DNA of 64,000 nucleotides from Planctomycetota bacterium (lineage in GTDB: Bacteria; Planctomycetota; B15-G4): positions 13,862-77,861 of the forward strand of contig JACKHP010000020.1 in NCBI GenBank assembly GCA_020638905.1, given 5' to 3'. The number at the start of each line of letters is the position of its first letter. Position 1 is the stretch's first letter. The position numbers and the translations under genes are program-made. Shown one piece after another: positions 1 through 8,790 of this stretch. The notes beneath the pieces are model-generated. The model was not told the DNA's origin. It ran no database searches and was given only the letters and a program-made list of their open reading frames with translations.

Positions 1-119
1 GCGCCCGGGCCGCGCGTGCCCACGGCGTCCCGGTCAAGGAGGTGCTCGCCGCGGCGCTCGCGGCCGGCACGCCCCACGGCGCGGGCACGCCACGGGCCAA
101 GGACGACGCCCCGCGGTAG
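1..119 (+). CDS. larC: 3' end of a probable LarC (nickel-pincer cofactor synthase), partial
   Basis: The frame starting at base 3 is open from the window edge to a TAG at 117-119 and encodes about 38 residues ending in an Ala/Gly-rich tail. The part AARAHGVPVKEVLAAA resembles the C-terminal helix of LarC (DUF111) proteins, where an AxxxGxPxxEVL pattern is usual. The next gene is larE, and larC-larE adjacency is common in lactate racemase/nickel-pincer cofactor loci. Only the tail is visible, so the call rests on this short motif and on context; another protein with an amphipathic C-terminal helix cannot be excluded. Confidence 0.45.
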   Translation, partial: ARAARAHGVPVKEVLAAALAAGTPHGAGTPRAKDDAPR

Positions 120-192
120 ACTCGGCGGACGGGACGGCGACGCGCACCCGGGCGCGTCCGTGCGTCCGTCTTCTTCCCGACGCGAGCGCAAG

Positions 193-1002
193 GTGTCCCT
201 CGAGACGAGCCAGCTCATCGACGCGCTGCACGCCAACGTGGCTGCGCACGGCTCGGCCGCGGTGGCCTTCTCGGCCGGCGTCGACAGCACGCTCGTGCTC
301 AAGATCGCCCACGACGTGCTCGGTGAGCGCGCCCTGGGCGTGACGGGCATCGCCCCGGCGGTGGCGCCCGCAGAGGCCGACGACGCGCGGCGGCTGGCCG
401 ACGCGCTCGGCGCACGCCTGCGCTTCGTCGAGACGCACGAGCTCGCGGTCGAAGGCTACGCGAGCAATCCGCCCGACCGCTGCTTCCACTGCAAGACAGA
501 GCTCTACGCGGTCTGTCGGCGCGTCGCGCGCGAGCAGGGGCTGGCCGCGATCCTGAACGGGACGAACCGCGACGACCTGGGCGACGTGCGTCCCGGCCTG
601 CGGGCCGCCGACGAGGCCGGCGTCTTCTCGCCGCTGCTCGAGTGCGGCCTCGACAAGCGGGCCGTGCGCGCCGTGGCGCGTGCCCTCGGTCTCCCGAACT
701 GGGACAAGCCGGCGCTGGCCTGCCTGGCCTCGCGCCTGCCCCACGGCACGCGCGTCACGCCCGAGCGGCTGGCGGCGGTCGACGCGGTCGAGCGCCACTT
801 GCGGTCGCTGGGCTTCCGGCAGGTGCGCGCGCGCCACCTCGACGGGACGGTCAGCCTCGAGGTCGACGCCGAGGACGTCCCCAAGCTGCGCCTGGCGTCG
901 ACCGCACCCGAATTCGCGCGCGTGGTCCGGGCCGCCGGATTCCGAGAATTCGAGGTGGCCGCCGACGGCTACCGTCGCGGACGGCTCTCCCCCGCACCCT
1001 GA
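193..1002 (+). CDS. larE: ATP-dependent sacrificial sulfur transferase LarE
   Basis: About 269 aa from a GTG start, the usual length of LarE. LarE adenylates the biosynthetic precursor of the nickel-pincer cofactor and donates sulfur to it, in the cytoplasm. Visible are the PP-loop SAGVDST (residues 27-33), RCFHCK, NGTNRDDLGDVRPG and the KPALACLASRLPHG block; the Cys in CLASR is, as I recall the family, the region of the sulfur-donating cysteine. The frame is open upstream to base 16, but that stretch is Arg/Pro-rich and overlaps the preceding gene, so GTG 193 just before SLETSQL is the likely start. The nickel-dependent enzyme served is not in the window. Confidence 0.85.
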   Translation: MSLETSQLIDALHANVAAHGSAAVAFSAGVDSTLVLKIAHDVLGERALGVTGIAPAVAPAEADDARRLADALGARLRFVETHELAVEGYASNPPDRCFHCKTELYAVCRRVAREQGLAAILNGTNRDDLGDVRPGLRAADEAGVFSPLLECGLDKRAVRAVARALGLPNWDKPALACLASRLPHGTRVTPERLAAVDAVERHLRSLGFRQVRARHLDGTVSLEVDAEDVPKLRLASTAPEFARVVRAAGFREFEVAADGYRRGRLSPAP

Positions 1003-1015
1003 TCGAGTCCCGCCG

Positions 1016-2017
1016 ATGCACCGCACCCGCCTGCTCGCGTCACTCGCCCTGCTCGCCCTCTCGTCCTCCGCGTGGTCGCAGTATCCCGAGACCGACCCGC
1101 GCTACGAGAAGGACCCGCGGCAGGAGGCCGACCCGCGTGACGCCGAGAAGGACCCGCGCGACGTGGCCCTCGACGAGGAGGTCAAGCAGTTCGGCGTCGA
1201 GGTCGAGGCCGACCTCGAATCGCGCGACCTGTTCGACCTGCTCTTCGACTCGGGGCGCACCGACGAGCTGGCGACCGCCATGGGCGAGCGCCAGTGGGAC
1301 GTGCTCGACTACGTCGAGCGGCTGCTGGTCGACCGCCGCAAGCTGGTCGACAAGAACGCCCAGAAGCCCGACCCGCTGCTCGCGCCGCAGATCGCCGACC
1401 TCGAGTCGAAGCTGAGGCGCGTGGCGCTGCTGGCCGACCTGGGCATCGGCGACTCCGACTTCGCGGGCTGGGTCGAGGCGGTGCTCGACTGGACACCGGA
1501 GCAGCGCGAGCTCTCCGACGAACGCAAGATGCACCTCGACGAGGCCCTGGCGATCCTGCAGTCGGCCGAGTCCGACGACGAGTTCCTGGCGGCGCTCACG
1601 CCGCTCGAGCGCGCCCTCCAGGACGCCCGCGAGCTCGGAGACGTGCGCTCCGAAGCCTCCGCCCTGGCCACCATCGGACGCATCCAGTCGGTGCACGACA
1701 TGCGCATGGACGCACGCGTCACGATGGACGAGGCCGTGCGCATGGGCCGCCAGGTGCGCGACCTCGACGCCACCTGGGACGGGCTCTCGGTGGTCTACGA
1801 GATCGCGCTGCTCGACGAGGACCCCGAGGCCGCGCGCGACTCGCTGCGCGAGCAGTACCAGATCAGCCTCGACGTCGGCGCCGAGGCCACGTCCGCCGAG
1901 ATCGTCGAACGCCTGATCAACCTCGACAACCTCATCGCCGGCGATCCCACAACCGTCTGGAAGGGGCCGCGGCGCACCAATCCCTGGCTGCCGGCGCGGA
2001 ACCCCCTCGGCCCCTGA
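1016..2017 (+). CDS. secreted helical (TPR-like) protein of unknown function
   Basis: 333 aa beginning 13 nt after larE. The N-terminus MHRTRLLASLALLAL followed by SSSAWSQ is a clear signal peptide. After it comes a low-complexity acidic/basic stretch with repeated DPRxE-type units (about residues 27-48). The rest is helix-rich, with alternating acidic and leucine residues, and the segment around residues 185-290 resembles degenerate TPR helices. It ends in a basic, proline-rich tail. I do not recognise a family. Probably periplasmic. The close spacing suggests co-transcription with larE, but nothing in the sequence links the two functions. Confidence 0.7.
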   Translation: MHRTRLLASLALLALSSSAWSQYPETDPRYEKDPRQEADPRDAEKDPRDVALDEEVKQFGVEVEADLESRDLFDLLFDSGRTDELATAMGERQWDVLDYVERLLVDRRKLVDKNAQKPDPLLAPQIADLESKLRRVALLADLGIGDSDFAGWVEAVLDWTPEQRELSDERKMHLDEALAILQSAESDDEFLAALTPLERALQDARELGDVRSEASALATIGRIQSVHDMRMDARVTMDEAVRMGRQVRDLDATWDGLSVVYEIALLDEDPEAARDSLREQYQISLDVGAEATSAEIVERLINLDNLIAGDPTTVWKGPRRTNPWLPARNPLGP

Positions 2018-2056
2018 CGGTTGCGGGGAACCCGTCCGATCCCGCACGGTGTCCCC

Positions 2057-3769
2057 ATGCCCACCTCGGTCCTCGGCGCGCTGCTGCTCGCGCTCACCGC
2101 GATCCTGCCGTCCGGCGACGGCTCGGCCACGCTGCTCGCGCTGCTCCCCCACGAGGGACGCGTGTTCGTGCTCGACGTGCCGTCGGGCGGAGCGCTGCTC
2201 GACGCGCTCGGCGACGGTCCCCTGGCCGCGCTGCCCCTGCCCGACGACGCCCGCGACGGACTCGACCGCCTGCGCACCGGGCTGGGAGGCGACCTGCTGC
2301 CCACGGCGCGCACGCTGCTCGACGGCGAGGTCGCCGCGGGCCTCTTCGCGGTGGGACGCCGCTCGCGCCTGTCCGACGCCACGGCCGGACGACGCGCGTG
2401 GCTCCTCGCGTCGCGCCCGAGGGACGCAGACGCCGCGCGGGAGCAGTTGCGCCAGGCGCTGCAGCTCGCGGCGCTGGCCGGCGCCGAGCTCTCGGACGGC
2501 AGCTACCGCGACGTGTCGTACACGCGCGTGGCGCGCGACTGGGTGGTCGCCGCGGTGGCCGACGTGCTGCTGCTCGCGGGCGACGACGACCTGCTGGCCG
2601 ACGCCGTCGACGCGCTGCTCGACGACGGCCTCGCGCCGCCGCTCGTCCACGACCCCGACGCCGGGGCGCGCGCCGAGCTCGAGTTCCACCCGGGATTGCT
2701 GCGCGACAAGGACGTCCGACGCCTCGAGCGCGCTCCGAAGAAGCTGGGCGTGCCCGCCGCCGCGCCCGGCGCCAGCCTGCTGCTCGGTCCCCTGCTGCAC
2801 GCGCTCGAGCCGGGCGTCGTGGTGCACGCTTCGCTCGCCCTCGACGCGGACTCCCTGCGCCTGTCGGCCGACGCGCCGGCAGGCGACGACATGCCGCGCG
2901 CGTACGCCCCGCCCGACGCGGGCGCGCGGCGCGTCCCGGTCACCGACTCGACCCTGGGCGTGCTCTTCGCACGACGTGACCTGTCCGACTGGTGGCGCCA
3001 CCGCGAGGAGCTGCTCGACGAGGAGAGCCAGCCCAAGCTGGCCAAGTTCGACGGCACGATGGGACTCTTCTTCTCCGGCGCGTCGCTGGCCGAGGACGTC
3101 TTCGCGCACCTCGGTCCCGAGCTGGCGCTGGTGGTCGACGTGCTCGACTTCGCCGACACCGACGACGTCCCCGCGGTGCGCCTGCCGGCCGTCTGCCTGG
3201 TGGCGCCGGTCGACGACGAGGCGAGCTTCCGTCCGCGGCTCGAGGTGGCGTTCCAGACCTTCCTCGGCGTGGTGAACACCGAGCGCGCCAAGGACGGTGA
3301 GCCGCCGTTCCTGCTCGACGTGGCGCTGGCCGGCGACGTGCCGATCCGCTACGGACGCCTGCTGTCCGGCGACGCGGCCGGCCAAGCCACGGGCGACCCG
3401 CTGCCCTCCGACTACAACCTGCGTCCCGCCCTGGCGATGTGCGAGGGACGGCTGCTGTTCGGCACGTCGGTCGAGCAGGTGCGCGGCCTGATCGGGTCGC
3501 TCCGCTCCGGACGCGGCGTCGATCGCTCCGAGAACCTGTACGCGTCCGTCGACGCGGGCCTGCTGCGCCGGCTGGCCGAGGACGACCACGACGTGCTCGT
3601 GGCCCAGGCCATGCTCGACGACGGACTCGACCCGCGCGCGGCCGTGGCCCGCGTCGACGGACTGCTCGCGATCCTGGGCCTGTTCGACGGCGCGCAGGTC
3701 GACGCCGAACTCGCCGACGGACGTCTCGCGCTGCGGCTCGCGCTGCGCTTCGCGGACGCGACGCGGTGA
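2057..3769 (+). CDS. secreted protein of unknown function (DUF3352-like organisation)
   Basis: 570 aa from ATG 2057; the frame extends upstream to 2021, but the signal peptide MPTSVLGALLLALTAILPS starts at 2057. The mature part is rich in Asp, Ala and Leu and reads as repeated alpha/beta units with text such as VYV/ARDWVVAAVADVLLLAGDDD and CEGRLLFGTSVEQVRGL. This last pattern (a score-like accessor followed by a per-item threshold) resembles planctomycete proteins in the DUF3352-like group, but I hold that only as a loose resemblance. No catalytic motif is seen. It is translationally coupled to the DUF1800 gene (GTGA overlap at 3766-3769). Confidence 0.65.
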   Translation: MPTSVLGALLLALTAILPSGDGSATLLALLPHEGRVFVLDVPSGGALLDALGDGPLAALPLPDDARDGLDRLRTGLGGDLLPTARTLLDGEVAAGLFAVGRRSRLSDATAGRRAWLLASRPRDADAAREQLRQALQLAALAGAELSDGSYRDVSYTRVARDWVVAAVADVLLLAGDDDLLADAVDALLDDGLAPPLVHDPDAGARAELEFHPGLLRDKDVRRLERAPKKLGVPAAAPGASLLLGPLLHALEPGVVVHASLALDADSLRLSADAPAGDDMPRAYAPPDAGARRVPVTDSTLGVLFARRDLSDWWRHREELLDEESQPKLAKFDGTMGLFFSGASLAEDVFAHLGPELALVVDVLDFADTDDVPAVRLPAVCLVAPVDDEASFRPRLEVAFQTFLGVVNTERAKDGEPPFLLDVALAGDVPIRYGRLLSGDAAGQATGDPLPSDYNLRPALAMCEGRLLFGTSVEQVRGLIGSLRSGRGVDRSENLYASVDAGLLRRLAEDDHDVLVAQAMLDDGLDPRAAVARVDGLLAILGLFDGAQVDAELADGRLALRLALRFADATR

Positions 3770-5082
3770 CGTCCGTCGCGCGAGCCGCGGCCGAGCGCGC
3801 GCTCGAACCGTTCCGTCCCGACGTCGACGGCCCGTGGGACGCGCGCGCCGCGGCGCACCTGCTGCGCCGCACGAGCTTCGGCGGCACGCTGGCCCGGCGC
3901 GCGCACGTGCTCGGACTCGGCCCGTCCGCCGCGCTCGACGAGCTGCTCGCGGACCCGGAGCCGAGCGGCGACTTCGCGCTCACCCTGCGCCTGCTGGCCA
4001 CGCTGCGCGCGCTCGACGACCTGGAGACCGCCCAGGCGAGCTGGCTGCGGCGCATGCTCGACGACGAGCATCCCTTCCGCGAGGCGCTGGCGCTCTTCTG
4101 GCACGGTCACTTCGCCACGTCGGTGGCCAAGGTCGGACGGGTGCGGCTGCTCGAGGACCAGGTCGACACCTTCCGCTCGCTCGGCTCGGGACGCCTCGAC
4201 GCGCTCGTGCTCGCCGTCTGCAAGGACCCGGCGATGATCGTCTGGCTCGACGGCAACGCGAACCGCCGCCACCATCCCAACGAGAACCTGGCGCGCGAGC
4301 TGATGGAGCTGTTCACGCTGGGGAAGGGCGCGTACGACGAGCACGACGTGCTCGAGGCGGCGCGCGCGTTCAGCGGCTGGCAGGAGCGCGACGGACGCTT
4401 CCGCTTCGTGCCGGGCGAGCACGACGACGGCAAAAAGACGCTGCTCGGCCGCAGCGGCGCGCTCGACGGCGGCGACGTGGTCGACGCGTGCGTCTCGCAT
4501 CCGTCGTGCGCGCGCTTCGTGGCGGGCAAGCTGGCGCGCGCGTTCGTGCGTCCCGTGCTCGACGCCTCGCTGCTCGACGCGCTCGGCGCGCGCTTCGCCG
4601 AGCTGCAGCTGGACGTGCTCGCGTTCCTGCGCGAGCTGCTCGGGTCGCGGCTGTTCTACGACGCGTCCAGCCGTCTCTCGCTGGTCAAGTCACCGGTGCA
4701 GCTCGCGGTGGGCGCCGTGCGCGCACTGGGCTGCAGCGTCGACGCACGCTTCCTGGCGCGCACCGTCGAGGCGCTCGGCCAGTCGCTGTACGCACCGCCC
4801 AGCGTCAAGGGCTGGGACGGACAGCGCGCATGGCTCTCGGCCGCCACCCTCGTCGGGCGCGCGAACCTCGCCGCCGCGCTGGCCGGCGACGGCGGCGAGC
4901 TCGGCGTGCGCCATCCCGAGCCGCCGGACGACGACGATCGCCCGCCGCTCGAGCACCTCCACGACCTGCTGCTCGAGGGACGCGCGCCGCCCGCGGTGAT
5001 CGACGCGCTGCGTCCCCACGCCGGGCAGGCCGACCTCGTGCGGGCGACGCTGCTCGCGCTGCCGGAGTACCAGCTCGCATGA
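3766..5082 (+). CDS. DUF1800 family protein
   Basis: 438 aa from a GTG that overlaps the preceding stop (GTGA). Family signatures are plain: HLLRRTSFGG near the N-terminus, FWHGHFATS, WLDGNANRRHHPNENLAREL, MELFTLGKGAYDEHDV and AARAFSGW, then a C-terminal domain with PPSVKGWDGQRAW. DUF1800 proteins are widespread in planctomycetes and are nearly always paired with DUF1501 proteins. Their function is unknown; an extracellular or periplasmic role is usually supposed. No clear signal peptide is visible at this start. It overlaps the next gene by ATGA (5079-5082), so the two are translationally coupled. Confidence 0.88.
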   Translation: MTSVARAAAERALEPFRPDVDGPWDARAAAHLLRRTSFGGTLARRAHVLGLGPSAALDELLADPEPSGDFALTLRLLATLRALDDLETAQASWLRRMLDDEHPFREALALFWHGHFATSVAKVGRVRLLEDQVDTFRSLGSGRLDALVLAVCKDPAMIVWLDGNANRRHHPNENLARELMELFTLGKGAYDEHDVLEAARAFSGWQERDGRFRFVPGEHDDGKKTLLGRSGALDGGDVVDACVSHPSCARFVAGKLARAFVRPVLDASLLDALGARFAELQLDVLAFLRELLGSRLFYDASSRLSLVKSPVQLAVGAVRALGCSVDARFLARTVEALGQSLYAPPSVKGWDGQRAWLSAATLVGRANLAAALAGDGGELGVRHPEPPDDDDRPPLEHLHDLLLEGRAPPAVIDALRPHAGQADLVRATLLALPEYQLA

Positions 5083-6275
5083 GGCGCCACGAGCCGTCCC
5101 GCCGCGACCTGCTGCGCGCCGCCGCGGCGCTGCCCGTGCTGCGCGCGCTGCCCGCGTTCGGTCGGGCGTGGCACGCGTCCGCCGCCGACGACGAGCGCGT
5201 GCTCGTGGTCGTGCAGCTCACCGGCGCCAACGACGGACTCAACACCGTCGTCCCGTACGGTGACGACCGCTATCACCGCGCGCGTCCCGTGCTGGCGCTC
5301 GACCCGGCCAGGCTCGTGCGGCTCGACGACCACACCGGCCTGCACCCCGCGCTCGCGGCCCTCGAGCCGCTGTGGGACGAGGGACGCCTGACCGTCGTGC
5401 AGGGCGTGGGCCTGCCCGTCCCCGATCGCAGCCACTTCCGCGCGATGGAGATCTGGCACACGGCGTCGCTCGCCGAGACGCCGCCGTCGCGCGGCTGGAT
5501 CGGCGCCTTCGCCGACGGCTTCGCGCGCGGCGGCGCGCTGCCCGTGGCGCGCCTCGGCGGACGCGACCTGCCGCTGGCACTGGCCGGCGCGGCGTCCCAG
5601 GCGCCGGCGATCGAGAAGGTCGGCGACCTGCTGCTCTCGCCCGTCGGCGACGGATCGTCCACGGCGGCGCGCTCGTGGCAGACCGCGCTCACCGATCCCG
5701 CGGGACGCAGCGGCGAGGCGGCCTTCCTCGCGGCGGCCTACGAGGCGGCCTTCGGCTGCGCGCGTCGGCTCGAGCGCCTGCCGCGCGCCGGCGACCTGCC
5801 CGGCGGCGCCCTGGGACGGGCCTTCGACCTGGCCGCGCGCGTGCTCGGCGCGCGCCTCGGCGCGCGCGTCCTGTACCTGACGCACGGCGGCTTCGACACC
5901 CACGCGCGCCAGGCCGACACGCACGCCGACCTGCTGCGCGAGCTCGGGGACGCGCTGGCCGGCTTCGACGCGCGACTGCGCGCCCAGGGCGACGCCGAGC
6001 GCGTGACCGTGCTCGTCTTCTCGGAGTTCGGACGGCGCGTGGCGGAGAACGCGTCGCAGGGCACCGATCACGGCGCCGGCGCGCCGGTCCTGCTGTGCGG
6101 CGCCCCGCTGCGCGGAGGACTTCTGGGCAGCCGCCCCGACCTCGCGCACGAGGACGGCGACGTTCCCACGACGTGCGACTTCCGGCGCGTGTACGCCACG
6201 CTGCTCGAGTGGCTCGGCGTCGACGTCGAGGCGGTGCTGGCGTTTCGTCCCGAGCCGCTGCCGCTGTTCGCCTGA
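5079..6275 (+). CDS. DUF1501 family protein, Tat-type signal
   Basis: 398 aa. The N-terminus carries a twin-arginine motif (SRRDLLR, about residues 7-13) followed by a hydrophobic AAAALPVLRALPAF stretch, so export by the Tat system is likely. DUF1501 hallmarks follow: VVVQLTGANDGLNTVVPYGD, the DHTGLHPALAAL block, THGGFDTHARQADTH and FSEFGRRVAENASQGTDHG. The fold is related to the alkaline phosphatase/sulfatase superfamily and the conserved His/Asp residues would suit metal binding, but no activity is established. The start overlaps the DUF1800 stop, and the pair forms the end of the operon that starts at larC/larE. Confidence 0.9.
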   Translation: MRRHEPSRRDLLRAAAALPVLRALPAFGRAWHASAADDERVLVVVQLTGANDGLNTVVPYGDDRYHRARPVLALDPARLVRLDDHTGLHPALAALEPLWDEGRLTVVQGVGLPVPDRSHFRAMEIWHTASLAETPPSRGWIGAFADGFARGGALPVARLGGRDLPLALAGAASQAPAIEKVGDLLLSPVGDGSSTAARSWQTALTDPAGRSGEAAFLAAAYEAAFGCARRLERLPRAGDLPGGALGRAFDLAARVLGARLGARVLYLTHGGFDTHARQADTHADLLRELGDALAGFDARLRAQGDAERVTVLVFSEFGRRVAENASQGTDHGAGAPVLLCGAPLRGGLLGSRPDLAHEDGDVPTTCDFRRVYATLLEWLGVDVEAVLAFRPEPLPLFA

Positions 6276-6277
6276 CG

Positions 6278-6291
6278 CGCGGGCTCCCGCG
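6278..6291. terminator. hairpin between convergent genes
   Basis: CGCGGG and CCCGCG are separated by two bases in the 30-nt gap between the DUF1501 stop and the stop of the convergent molybdopterin-fold gene. It could end transcription from both sides. There is no U-tract on either strand, so this is a suggestion only. Confidence 0.3.
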
Positions 6292-6305
6292 GCGCCGCCG
6301 CGTCC

Positions 6306-6803
6306 TCAGGCCTTCTTGGACGCCTGGGCCGCGTGCAGCTTCTCGTGCTCGACCGGGTCGGACGGGCGCGAGTCGGGACCCGGCTCCTCGCTCACGACCA
6401 TGCGCACCGCGCCTTTGACGCTGGTGCACTTGTCGGGGTGGTACGGGATCACGAAGCGCACCGGTCCGCCCTGCTCGCGGCCGAGCGGCGTGCCCTTCTT
6501 GACCTCGTAGATCACGAGCGCCGAACGCGAGGTGTCTTCGAGCGGCAGGCAGATCGAATAGGCGCCGTCCTCGCTGTGGACGGTCAGGTACTTGCAGTGG
6601 AAGTCGGGGCCGACCATGTCGATCAGCTTGCGCAGCCGCACCGCCTTGCCCGTCAGGCGCTCGTCGATCTTCGAGACGTCGGGGACCTGGTAGTAGTCGT
6701 GCACGGTCTGCAGGTCGTGCAGCGAGAAGCCCGTGGGACGGGCGCAGGCTCCCTCGATGGTGAGCACGGCGCGCGCGTTCGGGGCGGCTTTCCTGAGCGG
6801 CAT
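6306..6803 (-). CDS. small stand-alone molybdopterin-binding (sulfite-oxidase-fold) protein
   Basis: 165 aa. The order of motifs follows the oxidoreductase molybdopterin-binding domain (PF00174): LTIEGACARPTGFSLHDLQ at the start, FHCKYLTVHSEDGAYSICLP in the middle and PVRFVIPYHPDKCTSVKGA near the end. It lacks a dimerisation domain, heme domain or signal peptide, so it is a minimal single-domain version. C in FHCKY is the candidate for the cofactor cysteine, but I could not align it securely. The ATG at 6803 is chosen because upstream codons are non-conserved. It is divergent from the isc operon, separated by about 260 nt that holds the isc promoter. Confidence 0.7.
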   Translation of the reverse strand: MPLRKAAPNARAVLTIEGACARPTGFSLHDLQTVHDYYQVPDVSKIDERLTGKAVRLRKLIDMVGPDFHCKYLTVHSEDGAYSICLPLEDTSRSALVIYEVKKGTPLGREQGGPVRFVIPYHPDKCTSVKGAVRMVVSEEPGPDSRPSDPVEHEKLHAAQASKKA

Positions 6804-6966
6804 GGGCGGTTCCGGTCGACGGACTCGGTGCGATCGCGTCGAGGCGCGAGCGGCGGATTGTGGCAACTCGGCCCGCCTCCGGCCAGCACGCAGCCTGCCC
6901 GCCTTGCCCCCCTGCCACGCCCCCGTCCCGGCGAAATAGGGTACTGTTCCCGTCCTCTTTTTCCGA

Positions 6967-6996
6967 TTGCATAGAGGAGCGATCAACACCTATATT
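6967..6996 (+). promoter_or_regulatory. predicted sigma70-type promoter of the isc operon
   Basis: TTGCAT (6967-6972), an 18-nt spacer and TATATT (6991-6996) lie in an unusually AT-rich patch 70 nt before the Rrf2 regulator start. The same -35 hexamer TTGCAT occurs before the M61 peptidase gene. If the regulator is an Fe-S-sensing Rrf2 protein, its operator should overlap this site; I see no convincing palindrome. Confidence 0.55.
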
Positions 6997-7064
6997 CGAC
7001 ACCCGTCGAGCGTCCGGTTCCGGCCAGCGCCCGAGCCCCGTCCCCAAGACCCGTCCGAAGACCG

Positions 7065-7496
7065 ATGATCCGCTTCTCGAAGATGGCCGACTACGGGGTC
7101 CTGCTGCTGGGGCACTTCGCCCGGCACGAGGGCGACCTGGCCAGCGCTGCCGAGCTCGCGGACACGTACCACATGCCCAAGACCGTCGTCGCCAACCTGC
7201 TCAAGTCGTTCCGCGAGGCGGGACTGCTCGAATCGCGTCGCGGCGTGAGCGGCGGGTACCGGCTCGTGTGCGATCCCTCGGCCGTCTCGCTGCTCGACGT
7301 GCTGCGCGTCATCGAAGGCCCGGTGCAGCTCACCGAGTGCGTCGCGTCGTCCGTGCTGACGTCCTGCGAGTACGAGGACGTGTGCCTCTCGAAGAGTCCC
7401 ATGCGCGCCGTGAACCGGCGCATCGTCGAGCTGCTCGACGGCATCACGCTGGCGCAGCTCATCAAAGAATCCGACCCCCTCCCGGCGTCGCCCTGA
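7065..7496 (+). CDS. Rrf2-family Fe-S regulator (IscR/SUF-regulator type)
   Basis: 143 aa. N-terminal winged helix-turn-helix: MIRFSKMADYGVLLL matches the start of SUF-system regulators of the Rrf2 family, followed by TVVANLLKSFREAGLLES and RRGVSGGYRL. The cluster-binding cysteines are C92, C101 and C107, a C-x8-C-x5-C spacing, unlike the C-x5-C-x5-C of E. coli IscR but like the Xanthomonas-type SUF regulators (TIGR02944) as I remember them. It is the first gene of the isc operon, 4 nt before iscS, so autoregulation according to Fe-S status is the natural expectation. DNA-binding target unknown. Confidence 0.85.
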   Translation: MIRFSKMADYGVLLLGHFARHEGDLASAAELADTYHMPKTVVANLLKSFREAGLLESRRGVSGGYRLVCDPSAVSLLDVLRVIEGPVQLTECVASSVLTSCEYEDVCLSKSPMRAVNRRIVELLDGITLAQLIKESDPLPASP

Positions 7497-7500
7497 CCGA

Positions 7501-8718
7501 ATGTCCGCCCACATCTACCTCGACAACAACGCCACCACGCGCATGGACCCGCGGGTCCTCGACGCGATGCTCCCCTACTTCTGCGAGCGCTACGGCAACG
7601 CCGCCAGCCGCAGCCACGCGTTCGGCTGGGCGGCGGAAGAGGCCGTCGAACAGGCCCGCGAACACGTCGCCGCGCTGATCGGCGCCAAGGCGAAGGAGAT
7701 CATCTTCACCAGCGGCGCGACCGAGTCGGACAACCTCGCGATCAAGGGCACCGTCGAGATGCTCGCCAAGAAGGGACGCCACGTGATCACGTGCGTCACC
7801 GAGCACAAGGCGATCCTCGACTCGTGCAAGTACCTCGAGAACAAGGGGATCGCGGACGTGACCTGGCTCGAGGTCGACAAGCACGGCCTCGTGACGCCCG
7901 AACAGGTCGCGGGCGCCATGCGCGACGACACCGTGCTCGTCTCGATCATGACCGCCAACAACGAGATCGGCACCATCCACCCGGTGGCCGAGATCGCCGC
8001 CGTGGCGCGCGCCAAGGGCGTCTGGTTCCACACGGACGCGACCCAGGCCGTGGCCAAGATCGCGCTCGATGTCGAGGCCATGAACATCGACATGCTGAGC
8101 CTGTCCGGACACAAGATCTACGGACCCAAGGGTGTCGGCGCGTTGTACGTCCGCAGCCGCAACCCGCGCGTGCGCCTCGCGCCGCAGATGCACGGCGGCG
8201 GACACGAGCGCGGCATGCGCTCGGGCACGCTCAACGTCCCCGGCATCGTCGGGCTGGGCGAGGCCTGCCGCATCGCCAAGGCCGACTTCGACGCCGACCA
8301 GGCCCGCTACCGCGCGTTGCGCGACCGGCTCGAGCAGCGCCTGCTGTCGCAACTCGACCACTGCGCCCTGAACGGCGACGCCGAGCACCGTCTGCCGACC
8401 ACGATCAACGTCTCGTTCGCGTACGTCGAGGGCGAGTCGCTCATCATGGGCATCCCCGACGTGGCCGTCTCGTCGGGCTCGGCCTGCACTTCGGCCAGCC
8501 TCGAGCCGTCGTACGTGCTGCGCGCCCTGGGCGTCGGCGACGAGCTGGCGCACTCGTCGATCCGGTTCTCGGTCGGACGCTTCACCACCGAGGACGAGGT
8601 CGACCGCGCCGCCGACACCATCGTCAAGACCGTCCGCAGGCTGCGCGAGATGTCGCCGCTCTACGAGATGGCCCAGGAAGGCGTCGACCTCAGCAAGGTC
8701 AACTGGCAGGCCCACTAG
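7501..8718 (+). CDS. iscS: cysteine desulfurase IscS
   Basis: 405 aa, the standard size. A PLP enzyme that takes sulfur from cysteine and passes it as persulfide to IscU. Seen: YLDNNATT at the N-terminus, FTSGATESDN, TEHKAI with the PLP-stacking His102, TDATQ, SLSGHKIYGPKG with the PLP lysine Lys205, GGGHERGMRSGT, and the catalytic Cys329 in SSGSACTSAS. The C-terminal NWQAH region is close to the canonical IscS end, which contacts IscU. Start at ATG 7501 (MSAHIYLDNN). It lies directly after the Rrf2 regulator and before iscU. Confidence 0.96.
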   Translation: MSAHIYLDNNATTRMDPRVLDAMLPYFCERYGNAASRSHAFGWAAEEAVEQAREHVAALIGAKAKEIIFTSGATESDNLAIKGTVEMLAKKGRHVITCVTEHKAILDSCKYLENKGIADVTWLEVDKHGLVTPEQVAGAMRDDTVLVSIMTANNEIGTIHPVAEIAAVARAKGVWFHTDATQAVAKIALDVEAMNIDMLSLSGHKIYGPKGVGALYVRSRNPRVRLAPQMHGGGHERGMRSGTLNVPGIVGLGEACRIAKADFDADQARYRALRDRLEQRLLSQLDHCALNGDAEHRLPTTINVSFAYVEGESLIMGIPDVAVSSGSACTSASLEPSYVLRALGVGDELAHSSIRFSVGRFTTEDEVDRAADTIVKTVRRLREMSPLYEMAQEGVDLSKVNWQAH

Positions 8719-8790
8719 CCGCCCCGCGCCCCCACCCGTCCCCGTCCCCACCCGCACATCCCCACCCAGACGCAGTCACAGGAAGCCCCC

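Noticed and set aside
1040..3589. Long open frame on the minus strand (about 849 codons), and similar ones at 10278-13019 and 54667-57339
   Set aside because: They lie exactly antisense to well-supported genes, are Arg/Gln/Val/His-rich as expected of mirror frames in GC-rich DNA, and show no family motif.
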